Below the pieces are notes generated by a model. That model made no database searches, was not told where the DNA came from, and saw only the letters and a program-made list of their open reading frames with translations. This document shows, in pieces, positions 1 to 6,380 of a stretch of 8,022 bases of DNA (position 1 is the first letter of the stretch; each line of letters opens with the position of its first letter). The translations under genes were made by a program, and so were the position numbers. This DNA is from Chitinophagaceae bacterium (GTDB taxonomy: Bacteria > Bacteroidota > Bacteroidia > Chitinophagales > Chitinophagaceae): NCBI GenBank assembly GCA_017882205.1, contig JADGPY010000368.1:1-8022 (forward strand). The letters run 5' to 3'.

Positions 1-653
1 ATAAAGCAGGTGTTTCCCGCTTTATTTTTGCCAGTACGTGTAGCAATTATGGTAAAATGACCAATCCAGATAACTTCGTAACTGAAACATCTGAACTTAA
101 ACCTGTTTCATTGTACGCCGAACTGAAGGTAAAATTCGAAAAATATCTGCTCCAGGAAAATAAGAATTCTAAGATTTGCAGCACTGCTTTGCGATTTAGC
201 ACGGTTTATGGCTTTTCACCAAGAATCCGGTTTGACCTGACTGTAAATGAATTCACACGGAATGCGGTTGTGTATGGTGAACAGGAGATATGGGGACAAC
301 AGTTCTGGAGACCTTATTGTCACGTAGACGACCTTGCAAGATCCGTTGTGTTAGTTCTTGAAAGCGATGAAAATAAAGTGAGAGCCAATGTTTTTAATGT
401 GGGTAGCACTGAAGAGAATTATAACAAAAGGATGGTGATAGAGGAAGTCTGCAAAGTGGTTCCAAAGGTAAAAGTGAATTATATAGAGAGCGGCGAAGAT
501 CCTCGTGATTACAGGGTTAATTTTGACAAGATTAAAAATGAACTAGGTTATTCAATAACTAAAAAAGTTCCGGAAGGCATTCGTGAAATATATACCTTGG
601 TAAAAACAGGTATAATCACTGATCCCTTTGCCCAAAAATTCCGGAACATATAA
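1..653 (+). CDS. NAD-dependent sugar epimerase/dehydratase (extended SDR), 5'-truncated by the window edge
   Basis: This is the C-terminal 216 residues of an extended short-chain dehydrogenase/reductase acting on a nucleotide sugar, probably as an epimerase or dehydratase. The frame is open from base 3, so the ATG at 57 is an internal methionine and the true start lies outside the window. Just before it the frame reads FASTCSNYGKM, the Ser/Thr-rich catalytic strand of the family. The Tyr-x-x-x-Lys catalytic pair follows (YAELK, Tyr codon at 114). Further on, RPYCHVDDLA (about 309-340), FNVGSTEENY and EDPRDYRVNF are typical of the substrate-binding half of sugar epimerases in O-antigen and capsule clusters. 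The Rossmann NAD-binding GxxGxxG is off the window. Exact substrate and reaction cannot be read from this part. A strong terminator follows, so it ends its own transcription unit, next to two other surface-glycan genes. Confidence 0.9.
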   Translation, partial: KAGVSRFIFASTCSNYGKMTNPDNFVTETSELKPVSLYAELKVKFEKYLLQENKNSKICSTALRFSTVYGFSPRIRFDLTVNEFTRNAVVYGEQEIWGQQFWRPYCHVDDLARSVVLVLESDENKVRANVFNVGSTEENYNKRMVIEEVCKVVPKVKVNYIESGEDPRDYRVNFDKIKNELGYSITKKVPEGIREIYTLVKTGIITDPFAQKFRNI

Positions 654-678
654 CGAAAATCATTTAAAATTAATATTA

Positions 679-707
679 CGGAGCGTTTTTCAACGCTCTG
701 TTTTTTT
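679..707 (+). terminator. Rho-independent terminator after the epimerase gene
   Basis: A hairpin with a 7-bp perfect stem, GAGCGTT (681-687) and AACGCTC (692-698), closes a TTTC loop. It is extended by a G-T wobble and a C-G pair (679-680 with 699-700) and runs directly into seven Ts (701-707). It starts 25 bases after the epimerase stop. This is the textbook shape of an intrinsic terminator and separates the epimerase from the following aminotransferase unit. Confidence 0.88.
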
Positions 708-742
708 AATACGTTTGCAAAGTGAAGACGAATACATGTACA

Positions 743-750
743 TAAATTTG
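743..750 (+). promoter_or_regulatory. Candidate Bacteroidota -7 element for the aminotransferase/glycosyltransferase unit
   Basis: TAAATTTG matches the Bacteroidota sigma-A -7 consensus TAnnTTTG exactly. It lies in the gap after the terminator, about 75 bases before the aminotransferase ATG, which is where a promoter is needed. A second match, TACGTTTG, sits at 710-717. Neither has a clean TTTG at the usual 19-21-base spacing upstream. By base composition this 8-mer is expected by chance roughly once per 2 kb per strand, so position is the main argument. The rest of the 654-825 gap shows only AT-rich leader sequence. Confidence 0.35.
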
Positions 751-825
751 CTTCCTAAGGCGTATTTTGCTGCATGATCCTTCTAAAAATGAACAATTGA
801 TAATCATAAAGATTAAAGATTAAAT

Positions 826-1956
826 ATGCTATTATTATCAGGACCTAATATTGCGGGCAATGAATGGAAGTATGTAAAAGACTGCCTTGATACTGGCTGG
901 GTTTCCAGTGTTGGCGCGTATGTGGAACAATTCGAGAAATTGACTGCCGAATTTACAGGGGCTAAATATGCGGTTGCAACAAGCTCTGGCACCACTGCTC
1001 TTCATATTTGCTTATTGTTAAATGGAATTGGTACAGGTGATTACGTTATAGCACCTAATATGACCTTTATTGCCAGTATCAATAGCATAAAGTACACTGG
1101 TGCTGATCCAATACTGATAGATGTTGACCCTGAAACCTGGCAGATGGATCTTGACTTGTTGGAGGAATTCCTTCAACAGGAATGTGATATTACCAAAGCT
1201 GGATGCCTGTTTAAAAAAAATGGCCGAAGAATCAAAGCAATTATGCCGGTGCATGTCCTTGGAAATATGTGCAATATGGATCGCTTGCTTGCGTTGGCCC
1301 AAAAATACCAGTTAACGGTCTTGGAAGACTCTACTGAGGCACTTGGTTCGTCTTATAAAGGTAAACATGCCGGTACTTTTGGACTAATGGGTACTTTTAG
1401 CTATAATGGGAATAAGATCATTACTACAGGTGGAGGAGGAATGATTGTTACGGATAACGAAGAGCTTGCAAAGCATGCAAAACATCTTACTACCCAGGCG
1501 AAGAGCGACCCATTTGAATATGTGCATGATGAGATCGGGTATAACTACCGACTTGTAAATACCGCAGCAGCTATGGGAGTAGGCCAGATGGAACTCCTAC
1601 CTGGATTTTTAAAACGTAAACAGGGAATTGTAGCATTTTATAAATCTGCGCTGGAAGGAGTTGGAGATATTCAATTTCAGAAAATAGATAAAGAAGTAAG
1701 CCCAAACTGGTGGTTGCCTACTATTATGACTATAAAACAAAAAAATGTACTCAAAATCTTAAATGACCATAAAATGCAAAGTCGGCCTTTTTGGGTGCCG
1801 ATGAACCAGTTACGCATGTTTGCTCAGAATGTATATTATACAAAGAATGATAGGTCTGACTATGTTTATCGGAAATGTTTAAGTATTCCATGTTCAACAA
1901 ATATCACTGATGATCAGTTACTTGCAGTTTCTGAAAAGATTAAAGAAGTATTTTAA
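826..1956 (+). CDS. DegT/DnrJ/EryC1/StrS family PLP aminotransferase, LegC-like
   Basis: A PLP-dependent sugar aminotransferase of 376 residues, the usual family length. It converts a keto-sugar nucleotide to the 4-amino sugar using an amino acid donor. Visible family marks are the N-terminal LDTGWVSSVGAYVEQFE (21-37), the TSSGTTALH PLP-phosphate loop (52-60), Asp168 in LEDSTEALGSSYKG (166-179; the Asp contacts the pyridine nitrogen), and the Schiff-base lysine Lys197 in SYNGNKIITTGGGGM. The N-terminal block and PNMTFIASINSIKYTGADP resemble LegC-type enzymes (legionaminic acid/bacillosamine-like pathways), as I recall them, so a UDP-4-keto-6-deoxy-HexNAc substrate is plausible but inferred. 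The ATG at 826 has no Shine-Dalgarno, only an A-rich leader with AAAGATT in tandem. It is followed 17 bases later by a phosphoglycosyl transferase, probably co-transcribed. Confidence 0.93.
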   Translation: MLLLSGPNIAGNEWKYVKDCLDTGWVSSVGAYVEQFEKLTAEFTGAKYAVATSSGTTALHICLLLNGIGTGDYVIAPNMTFIASINSIKYTGADPILIDVDPETWQMDLDLLEEFLQQECDITKAGCLFKKNGRRIKAIMPVHVLGNMCNMDRLLALAQKYQLTVLEDSTEALGSSYKGKHAGTFGLMGTFSYNGNKIITTGGGGMIVTDNEELAKHAKHLTTQAKSDPFEYVHDEIGYNYRLVNTAAAMGVGQMELLPGFLKRKQGIVAFYKSALEGVGDIQFQKIDKEVSPNWWLPTIMTIKQKNVLKILNDHKMQSRPFWVPMNQLRMFAQNVYYTKNDRSDYVYRKCLSIPCSTNITDDQLLAVSEKIKEVF

Positions 1957-1973
1957 AGTTTTAATCCATCACC

Positions 1974-2633
1974 TTGTATAAAATTTATAAGCGCCTCATA
2001 GATATTGTGATTGCCGGAGTTGCGCTGGTAATTCTTTCACCATTGATGGTGATTGTAATGATCGTTTTAATATTTACAGGAGAACATGAAATTTTTTATT
2101 TTCAAAAAAGAGTGGGTTATAAGAATAAACAATTTTACATATGGAAGTTTGCATCCATGCTTAAGAATAGCGTAAACATGGGTACGGGGGCTATAACCCT
2201 TAGGCACGATCCAAGAGTAACACGTGTGGGAAAAATCCTCAGGATGACCAAGATTAATGAATTGCCCCAGATTATGAATGTTCTAAAAGGGGATATGAGC
2301 ATAGTTGGACCTCGTCCTTTACTTCAACAGAGCTTCGAACTTTATTCTGATGATGTTAAGCTTCGTATATATAATTGGAAGCCAGGGATTACAGGTATAG
2401 GATCGATTATTTTTCGTGATGAAGAAAAGCTGTTATCCGCATCTCCGGATCCAAAGGCTATGTACGCCAGGATATATCCTTATAAAGGAGCGCTGGAAAT
2501 GTGGTACCAGGATCATATAACATTCTATACTGATTGTAAAATTATGTTCCTTACAGGCTGGTGCATACTTTTTCCGGAAACTAAGCTTACGGATAAAATA
2601 TTTAAAGATCTGCCTGTGCGAACCAGTTTCTGA
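1974..2633 (+). CDS. Monotopic phosphoglycosyl transferase (bacterial sugar transferase, PF02397 type)
   Basis: A 219-residue membrane enzyme that transfers a sugar-1-phosphate from a nucleotide sugar to undecaprenyl phosphate, the first step of O-antigen, capsule or glycan assembly. Residues 8-33 form one hydrophobic segment with the helix-breaking Ser22-Pro23 of the re-entrant membrane helix. The conserved core follows: KRVG (45-48), KFASM (58-62, where many relatives have KFRTM), DPRVTRVGKILR (79-90) and GDMSIVGPRPL (106-116). The catalytic dyad, normally Asp-Glu, reads Asn95-Glu96 in INELPQ. Late motifs ITGIGSIIFRDEEKL and FKDLP mark a short PglC-sized subfamily. The start is TTG at 1974: an in-frame TAA lies at 1962, and the next ATG (2046) would remove half the membrane segment. 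The upstream aminotransferase suggests an amino-sugar substrate, which is inference. Confidence 0.92.
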   Translation: MYKIYKRLIDIVIAGVALVILSPLMVIVMIVLIFTGEHEIFYFQKRVGYKNKQFYIWKFASMLKNSVNMGTGAITLRHDPRVTRVGKILRMTKINELPQIMNVLKGDMSIVGPRPLLQQSFELYSDDVKLRIYNWKPGITGIGSIIFRDEEKLLSASPDPKAMYARIYPYKGALEMWYQDHITFYTDCKIMFLTGWCILFPETKLTDKIFKDLPVRTSF

Positions 2634-2635
2634 AA

Positions 2636-2809
2636 TTGAACCACGGAGAACACAGGGCTACGGAGTTTTTGTTTTTCCTGAGCCTGCAAGGCGAAGAATC
2701 CTTCACCGGCTCCTTTAAATTCATAAGCCTCAAAAAGATATTAATCTGCTTTTAAGTTCCTGGCTCAGGATGACAAAAACTTCGTATCCCTATGTTTTCT
2801 ATGGTTCAA
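2636..2809. repeat. MITE-like composite palindromic repeat with 37-base terminal inverted repeats
   Basis: The left arm (2636-2672, beginning TTGAACCACGGAGAACACAG) and right arm (2773-2809, ending TATGGTTCAA) are inverted copies matching at 31 of 37 positions. Three of the six mismatches would be G-U pairs in RNA. Just inside, a second perfect 9-bp pair, TCCTGAGCC (2676-2684) and GGCTCAGGA (2762-2770), continues the stem. A 77-base centre remains, with no ORF of note. The outer arm and the CCTGAGCC...GAAGAATCC inner part both resemble dispersed intergenic repeats I recall from environmental bacteria. It starts two bases after the glycosyltransferase stop. I see no target-site duplication or transposase. 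It fills most of the 2634-2857 gap, and the remainder (2810-2857) holds the crtI leader, with no convincing promoter. Confidence 0.85.
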
Positions 2810-2857
2810 CGGAACTTATTTCTTAGAACATTAGCTGTATTTTAAAAGACTTTTACA

Positions 2858-4354
2858 TTGGATTTGAAAAAAGCAGTAATTATAGGGAGTGGATTTGCAG
2901 GGCTATCTGCAGCTTCTTTTATGGCTAAGGCTGGATGGGGAGTTACAGTGCTGGAAAAACATGAAACAGTAGGAGGTCGGGCAAGACAGTTAAAAGCGGG
3001 AGGATTTAGTTTCGATATGGGGCCAAGCTGGTATTGGATGCCTGATGTGTTCGAACACTTCTTTAGTTGCTTCGGCAAGAAAGTTACTGATTTTTACGAA
3101 TTGAAGCGGCTTGATCCTTCCTACAGGATCTATTGGAAAGATTGGGCTATGGACATTCCAGCTAATTACCAGAAGTTAAAAAAGCTTTTTGAATCACTTG
3201 AGCCGGGAAGTGGTGATATGCTAGACAAGTTTTTAAAAGAAGCGGAATTTAAATATCAAACAGGTATTAGAAAGCTTGTTTTTAAGCCCGGTTATTCCTA
3301 TAGTGAATATATGGATGGAAACTTAATTAAAGGTTTGTTCAAATTTGATATGTTTACATCCATCAGGAAACATGTAAACAAATTTTTCAGACATGAGAAG
3401 CTGAGACAATTGATGGAATTCCCGGTGCTATTTCTTGGAGCACTGCCTCAGAAAACACCGGCGTTGTATAGTCTAATGAATTATGCTGATATCCGTCTCG
3501 GCACCTGGTATCCTGAGGGAGGAATGTACAGCATAGCACGTGCAATGCAAAAAATTGCAGAAGATTTGGGTGTTCAATTTTTATTTGGGGAAGACGTAAA
3601 AAAGATAAATTTTGAAGGCCGGATTGCGGTTAGTGTCACTGCGGAGAAGACTGATAGAGTAAGTTCATTGAATGACTATCCATGTGATGTGGTGATTGGC
3701 GCTGCAGATTACCACTTTATTGAAACATCGCTTTTACCTAAGTCTCTGCAAAGTTATTCTGATAAATATTGGAATAGCAGGGAAATGGCGCCAGGATGTT
3801 TGTTGTATTACATAGGATTGAATAAGAAGCTAAAGGGAGTTTTACATCATTCACTATTTTTTGATGTAAGTTTCGAGGAGCATAGCAGGGATATCTATGT
3901 GCATCCAATATGGCCAGTGGATCCACTGTTTTATGTTTGTACTGCCTCCGTGACAGATCAACAGGTGGCCCCGGAAGGCTGTGAAAATTTGTTTTTCCTC
4001 ATCCCTGTGGCCGCGGGCTTAAAAGGCGATACAATAGAGTTAAGAGAAAGGTATTTTGAAAAGATCATCAATCGATTCGAAAGTCTTGTTGGTGAAGAGA
4101 TTCGGGATTCCATTGTGTATAAACAATCATATGGGCCTGATGATTTTGTTCAGGATTATAATGCATTTAAAGGAAATGCATATGGGTTGGCTAATACGTT
4201 GTTGCAGACTGCAATATTAAAGCCTTCGTGCAGGAGTAAAAAGATTGAGAATCTTTTTTATACAGGGCAATTAACAGTACCAGGTCCAGGGGTGCCACCT
4301 TCGCTGATAAGTGGTGAAGTGGTGGCAAAACAGGTTATTAATTATTTTTCGTAG
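2858..4354 (+). CDS. crtI: Phytoene desaturase (lycopene-forming)
   Basis: An FAD-dependent carotenoid desaturase of 498 residues, the normal CrtI length. It inserts double bonds into colourless phytoene to give lycopene at the membrane. The N-terminus carries the dinucleotide fold: VIIGSGFAGLSAA (7-19) with GxGxxG at 10-15, and the ribose-binding Glu33 followed by GGRAR (39-43), then FDMGPSWYWMP. The C-terminus has the CrtI signature NLFYTGQLTVPGPGVPPSLI (465-484). The number of desaturation steps cannot be read from sequence, but the lycopene cyclase downstream implies lycopene. The frame is closed by TAA at 2843, so translation must begin at a TTG, either 2858 or 2864. The second would give the very typical MKKAVIIGSG. 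It is followed 36 bases later by crtB, forming the start of the carotenoid operon. Confidence 0.95.
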   Translation: MDLKKAVIIGSGFAGLSAASFMAKAGWGVTVLEKHETVGGRARQLKAGGFSFDMGPSWYWMPDVFEHFFSCFGKKVTDFYELKRLDPSYRIYWKDWAMDIPANYQKLKKLFESLEPGSGDMLDKFLKEAEFKYQTGIRKLVFKPGYSYSEYMDGNLIKGLFKFDMFTSIRKHVNKFFRHEKLRQLMEFPVLFLGALPQKTPALYSLMNYADIRLGTWYPEGGMYSIARAMQKIAEDLGVQFLFGEDVKKINFEGRIAVSVTAEKTDRVSSLNDYPCDVVIGAADYHFIETSLLPKSLQSYSDKYWNSREMAPGCLLYYIGLNKKLKGVLHHSLFFDVSFEEHSRDIYVHPIWPVDPLFYVCTASVTDQQVAPEGCENLFFLIPVAAGLKGDTIELRERYFEKIINRFESLVGEEIRDSIVYKQSYGPDDFVQDYNAFKGNAYGLANTLLQTAILKPSCRSKKIENLFYTGQLTVPGPGVPPSLISGEVVAKQVINYFS

Positions 4355-4390
4355 AATTACAGAATCAAATACTATTATTAAATTGGAATT

Positions 4391-5239
4391 ATGATCCAGC
4401 TTTTTTACGATGTCAGTAGGGAGTGTAGCAGGATCACTACGCAAAAATATAGCACTTCTTTTAGCAGTGCCATTCGTTTGTTGCATAAAGAATTGAGAAC
4501 TCCTATTTATAATATTTATGGCTTTGTAAGGTTTGTTGATGAAATTGTTGACACTTTTACCAACCATAATAAAAGCGAATTGCTCGCTGAATTTAAACTA
4601 GCCACATACTTTGCCATTGAAAGAAAGATCTCATTAAACCCAATCCTGCAGAGCTTCCAGGAAACTGTAGCCAAATTTTCAATAAGCAAGGATCTAATAG
4701 ATGCTTTCTTTAAAAGTATGGAATGGGACCTTGAAAGAACCAATTATAATGAACAATCATATAAGGAATATATTTATGGAAGTGCAGAAGTAGTTGGTCT
4801 AATGTGCCTTCATGTTTTTTGTGAAGGCAATGGTGAAAGGTATGAAAAGTTGAAGTCATACGCAAAATCGCTGGGAGCGGCATTTCAGAAAGTAAATTTT
4901 TTGCGTGATGTACGTTCCGATTTTCACAATCTTGATAGAACTTATTTTCCAAAAGTGGATTTTACCAATTTCACCTCATTTATGAAAGAACGCATAGAAG
5001 AAGAGATCGCTCTCGATTTTGCACACGCCTACGAGGGAATACTGATGCTTCCTTCTAAGGCAAGATTTGGAGTTTACGTTGCCTACAAATATTATTTATC
5101 CTTGTTTAAAAAGATCAGAAAAACCCAGGCGGCACTGATCATGCAGCAACGTATCAGGATTCCTAATTATTCAAAAGCACTTATACTGGTAAGGGCTGGA
5201 GTAAAGAATCAATTTAAATTAATCACAAGTGAATCCTGA
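4391..5239 (+). CDS. crtB: Phytoene synthase (squalene/phytoene synthase family)
   Basis: Condenses two geranylgeranyl diphosphates to phytoene through prephytoene diphosphate, with Mg2+ bound by two Asp-rich motifs. Both motifs are visible: Asp50-Glu-Ile-Val-Asp54 (in RFVDEIVDTF) and Asp173-x-x-x-Asp177 (in NFLRDVRSD, followed by LDRTYFP). The YIYGSAEVVGLMCLHVF stretch (127-143) is the conserved helix between them. The length, 282 residues, fits bacterial CrtB. The all-helical enzyme is expected at the membrane surface. Placement between crtI and idi makes phytoene synthase far more likely than squalene or dehydrosqualene synthase. ATG at 4391, A/T-rich leader, no Shine-Dalgarno. Only 5 bases separate its stop from the idi start, suggesting translational coupling. 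Confidence 0.95.
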   Translation: MIQLFYDVSRECSRITTQKYSTSFSSAIRLLHKELRTPIYNIYGFVRFVDEIVDTFTNHNKSELLAEFKLATYFAIERKISLNPILQSFQETVAKFSISKDLIDAFFKSMEWDLERTNYNEQSYKEYIYGSAEVVGLMCLHVFCEGNGERYEKLKSYAKSLGAAFQKVNFLRDVRSDFHNLDRTYFPKVDFTNFTSFMKERIEEEIALDFAHAYEGILMLPSKARFGVYVAYKYYLSLFKKIRKTQAALIMQQRIRIPNYSKALILVRAGVKNQFKLITSES

Positions 5240-5244
5240 ATAGA

Positions 5245-5766
5245 ATGGAAGTAATTCTTGTAGATGCAAATGATGTGGAAGTTGGAGCGATGGAAAAAAT
5301 GGAAGCCCATAAGAAAGGTGTTTTACATCGGGCGTTCAGTATTTTTATTTTCAATGGGCAAGGAGAAATGCTTATTCATCAAAGAGCTACTCAAAAATAT
5401 CATAATGGTGGCCTCTGGACGAATGCATGTTGCAGTCACCCAATGCCAGGAGAGAAGACAATTGAGGCAGCAAGTAGAAGACTTAAGGAAGAAATGGGCT
5501 TTGTTACTAAACTAACAAAGGCTTTTAGCTTCACTTATAAGTCAGGGTTCGATAATGGGTTAACTGAGAATGAATTTGATCACGTGTTTATTGGTAATTA
5601 TTCAGGTATTGTAAATCCTGATCCTGAAGAAGTACAGGCATATACTTTTAAAGGCATGAAGGAGATCAGTGAGCAACTGGCCTCTATGCCAAACGATTTT
5701 ACAATATGGTTTAGAATCGCATTTCCCAGGATGGAAGCCTATAGACTAAAGCAACAGTTGCATTAA
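5245..5766 (+). CDS. idi: Isopentenyl-diphosphate delta-isomerase, type 1 (Nudix fold)
   Basis: Interconverts IPP and DMAPP, the C5 units for GGPP and hence carotenoids; a soluble, metal-dependent enzyme. The 173 residues match the short bacterial type 1 enzymes. The catalytic Cys63 lies in WTNACCSHP (58-66), equivalent to Cys67 in E. coli TNSVCGHP. The metal-binding Glu108 and Glu110 lie in LTENEFDHVF. A Nudix-like box runs from Gly69-Glu70 to LKEEMGF (80-86), and HRAFSIFIF is also typical. It begins 5 bases after crtB and ends 28 bases before crtZ, so it is embedded in the operon. This placement implies co-regulated precursor supply. The type 2 (FMN) isomerase is excluded by the motifs. Confidence 0.95.
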   Translation: MEVILVDANDVEVGAMEKMEAHKKGVLHRAFSIFIFNGQGEMLIHQRATQKYHNGGLWTNACCSHPMPGEKTIEAASRRLKEEMGFVTKLTKAFSFTYKSGFDNGLTENEFDHVFIGNYSGIVNPDPEEVQAYTFKGMKEISEQLASMPNDFTIWFRIAFPRMEAYRLKQQLH

Positions 5767-5771
5767 CTTTG
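5764..5771 (+). promoter_or_regulatory. Possible internal -7 element before crtZ
   Basis: TAACTTTG matches the Bacteroidota -7 consensus TAnnTTTG exactly. It overlaps the idi stop codon and lies 23 bases before the crtZ ATG, giving a plausible short leader. No TTTG is found 19-21 bases upstream, and a few such 8-mers are expected by chance in this window, so this is only a candidate for an internal crtZ promoter. Confidence 0.2.
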
Positions 5772-5794
5772 TTATCACTGTTTTATTTAAAATC

Positions 5795-6304
5795 ATGCAA
5801 GCACTATTTTTTATAGGTATAATGTTGACAACCTTCCTAACTATGGAAGGGATCACATGGTTAACGCATAAATACGTTATGCATGGATTTCTTTGGTACC
5901 TGCATGAAGATCATCATAAAAAAGGCGCGGGAGTTTTTGAAAAAAATGATGCCTTTTTCCTTATTTTTTCCATACCCAGTTTCCTGTGTATTCTTTTTGG
6001 AGTAACAGGCCACATTCTTTGGCTTGCCGCAATCGGTTCCGGTATTACAATGTATGGCTTTGCTTATTTTTTAGTACATGATGTGATCATTCATCAACGC
6101 CTGAAACTATTTACCCGCAATAATAGTCTATATGTTCGGGCTATTCGGTGGGCGCATAAAATGCACCATAAACATCTTGATAAACACGATGGTGAGAGCT
6201 TCGGTATGCTGATGGTCGCTAAAAAATATTGGGATAAAGTAAAGGCCGAGCGTAAAAGGAATATTGAACCACAGCGACATGGCGCCACAGCAACACAGCG
6301 TTGA
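5795..6304 (+). CDS. crtZ: Beta-carotene 3-hydroxylase (CrtZ type), with a repeat-derived C-terminal tail
   Basis: A membrane di-iron hydroxylase of the fatty acid hydroxylase superfamily that adds 3-hydroxyls to the beta-ionone rings, turning beta-carotene into zeaxanthin. All four histidine clusters are present in order: His25-x4-His30 (HKYVMH), His37-x2-His40-His41 (HEDHH), His95-x4-His100 (HDVIIH) and His121-x2-His124-His125 (HKMHH). Hydrophobic segments lie near residues 3-22, 54-72 and 75-94, with basic stretches after the last His cluster. Residues 158-169 (EPQRHGATATQR) and the stop are encoded inside the left part of an inverted repeat, so the native C-terminus was probably rewritten. 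The catalytic part is intact and the 169-residue length is normal, so activity is expected. ATG at 5795, 28 bases after idi. Confidence 0.93.
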   Translation: MQALFFIGIMLTTFLTMEGITWLTHKYVMHGFLWYLHEDHHKKGAGVFEKNDAFFLIFSIPSFLCILFGVTGHILWLAAIGSGITMYGFAYFLVHDVIIHQRLKLFTRNNSLYVRAIRWAHKMHHKHLDKHDGESFGMLMVAKKYWDKVKAERKRNIEPQRHGATATQR

Positions 6305-6341
6305 AGGCAATAAAGTATCTAACGTTGTGTCGCTGTGGTTC
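6266..6341. repeat. Inverted repeat (MITE-like remnant) across the crtZ 3' end
   Basis: GAACCACAGCGACA (6266-6279) and its exact reverse complement TGTCGCTGTGGTTC (6328-6341) form a perfect 14-bp stem with a 48-base centre. The centre repeats CACAGC (6286-6291 and 6294-6299) and holds an imperfect ACACAGCGTT/AACGTTGTGT pair (6294-6303 and 6321-6330). The left arm is preceded by TT, so it starts TTGAACCAC like the palindrome at 2636. There is no T-run after the right arm, so it is not a standard terminator. It supplies the last 12 crtZ codons and stop, and fills most of the crtZ-crtY gap. Confidence 0.85.
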
Positions 6342-6380
6342 CCCTTTAAATTGCCATAAGTTCAACCGCCAAGTTAGCAT

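Noticed and set aside
57..59. ATG at 57 as the start of the epimerase gene
   Set aside because: The frame is open to base 3 and encodes the conserved catalytic strand FASTCSNYG before this Met, so it is internal to a gene cut by the window edge.
774..800. Eight-codon upstream ORF in the aminotransferase leader (ATG at 774)
   Set aside because: Very short, no ribosome-binding signal, no attenuator-like codon run or hairpin; expected by chance.
6266..6350. The crtZ-end inverted repeat as a rho-independent terminator
   Set aside because: The stem has a 48-base loop and is followed by CCCCTTTAAATT, not a T-run.
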